This document shows, one piece after another, positions 40,805-40,990 of a stretch of 40,990 nt of DNA. A model generated the notes under the pieces. It made no database searches. It worked only from the letters and a program-made list of their open reading frames with translations, and had not been told where the DNA came from. The first letter of the stretch is position 1; each line of letters begins with the position of its first letter. Source of the stretch: Pseudomonadota bacterium (GTDB taxonomy: Bacteria; Pseudomonadota; Gammaproteobacteria; Steroidobacterales; Steroidobacteraceae); the NCBI GenBank assembly GCA_021815925.1, contig JAKAZL010000005.1:32751-73740 (forward strand), given 5' to 3'. Both the position numbers and the translations under genes were made by a program.

Positions 40805-40990
40805 CTATGCGCGCTTCCTGTGCTTCGTCGCATCCGCCACCCGGGCGGCGGCCCCAAGCGGTCGGCAATCCGGGCCGCAGGCCTCGTCGGCGAGCGAGCA
40901 GCAGTTCTCGGTCAGAAATTCCACGACGGACTGCATGCGCTCGAGCCGCGCGCCGTAGTGCAGATTGCGCCCCTCGCGGCGGCTCGTGAC
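40805..40990 (-). CDS. arsR: ArsR family arsenic-responsive repressor, C-terminal part
   Basis: Only the last 61 residues are in the window; the 5' end is beyond base 40990. The visible sequence begins SRREGRNLHYGARLERMQ, the end of the winged helix and the last helix of ArsR/SmtB regulators, then VVEFLTENCC with cysteines at visible residues 30, 31, 38 and 42 (ENCC...EACGPDC). This C-terminal cysteine cluster is like the arsenite site of Acidithiobacillus-type ArsR rather than the alpha3 site of plasmid R773 ArsR. It would repress the downstream arsC genes until arsenite binds. The identification rests on this tail and on the neighbours. Confidence 0.8.
   Translation of the reverse strand, partial: VTSRREGRNLHYGARLERMQSVVEFLTENCCSLADEACGPDCRPLGAAARVADATKHRKRA

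Noticed and set aside
39772-40857. A 361-residue fused arsenate reductase
   Set aside because: The N-terminal half is an out-of-frame reading of the phosphatase-type ArsC; the ATG at 40248 with a ribosome binding site starts the true gene.
1-40990. Mobile elements, CRISPR arrays, tRNA or rRNA genes
   Set aside because: No transposase, integrase or phage protein, no regularly spaced repeats and no tRNA-like cloverleaf sequence was seen on either strand.

Overview
The window reads as chromosomal DNA of a high-GC Gammaproteobacterium. By eye GC is roughly two thirds, and third codon positions are strongly G/C, which creates many long antisense open frames that are not genes. The gene content (CbpA with its partner CbpM, TrxC-type thioredoxin, ArfB, a large TonB-dependent receptor, secreted S10 and VPS10-type proteins) fits the Xanthomonadales/Nevskiales/Steroidobacterales area, but the genus cannot be fixed from this alone. 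No tRNA, rRNA, IS element, integrase, phage gene or CRISPR array was seen.

Layout. 1-4.9 kb: a small EthD-type protein, a 1058-residue secreted Asp-box beta-propeller protein and a CPBP membrane protease. 5-7.4 kb: a LysR regulator divergent from a two-motif CDGSH iron-sulfur protein, then a GFA/CENP-V zinc protein and a tiny secreted protein. 7.5-11.1 kb: a two-gene ABC exporter, TrxC-like thioredoxin, and the cbpA-cbpM chaperone pair. 11.1-13.4 kb: an Ldh-family oxidoreductase overlapping an ABM monooxygenase, divergent from an SDR. 13.5-18 kb: a secreted S10 serine peptidase facing a 922-residue secreted protein of unknown function. 18-20 kb: an aldehyde-dehydrogenase-like protein lacking its catalytic residues, overlapping a two-cluster 4Fe-4S protein.

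20.2-30.7 kb is the most coherent block. A tightly packed minus-strand operon runs TonB-dependent receptor, dipeptide epimerase, membrane-anchored serine hydrolase, second serine hydrolase, APC amino-acid permease, and ends at a hairpin with a U-tract. Divergent from it are an RpiR/MurR-type regulator and a D-amino-acid dehydrogenase of the DauA family. A perfect 7-bp-arm palindrome lies between the two arms. Together these look like a complete outer-membrane-to-cytoplasm route for scavenging peptides that contain D-amino acids, such as murein peptides. This is an inference from families and order, not a demonstrated pathway.

30.7-41 kb: a betaine-homocysteine-type methyltransferase, a TauE/SafE permease, an EF-G gene standing outside any ribosomal operon with an atypical switch I region, ArfB ribosome rescue factor, a secreted penicillin-acylase-family hydrolase, and an arsenic cluster at the right edge holding both classes of arsenate reductase and the 3' end of arsR.
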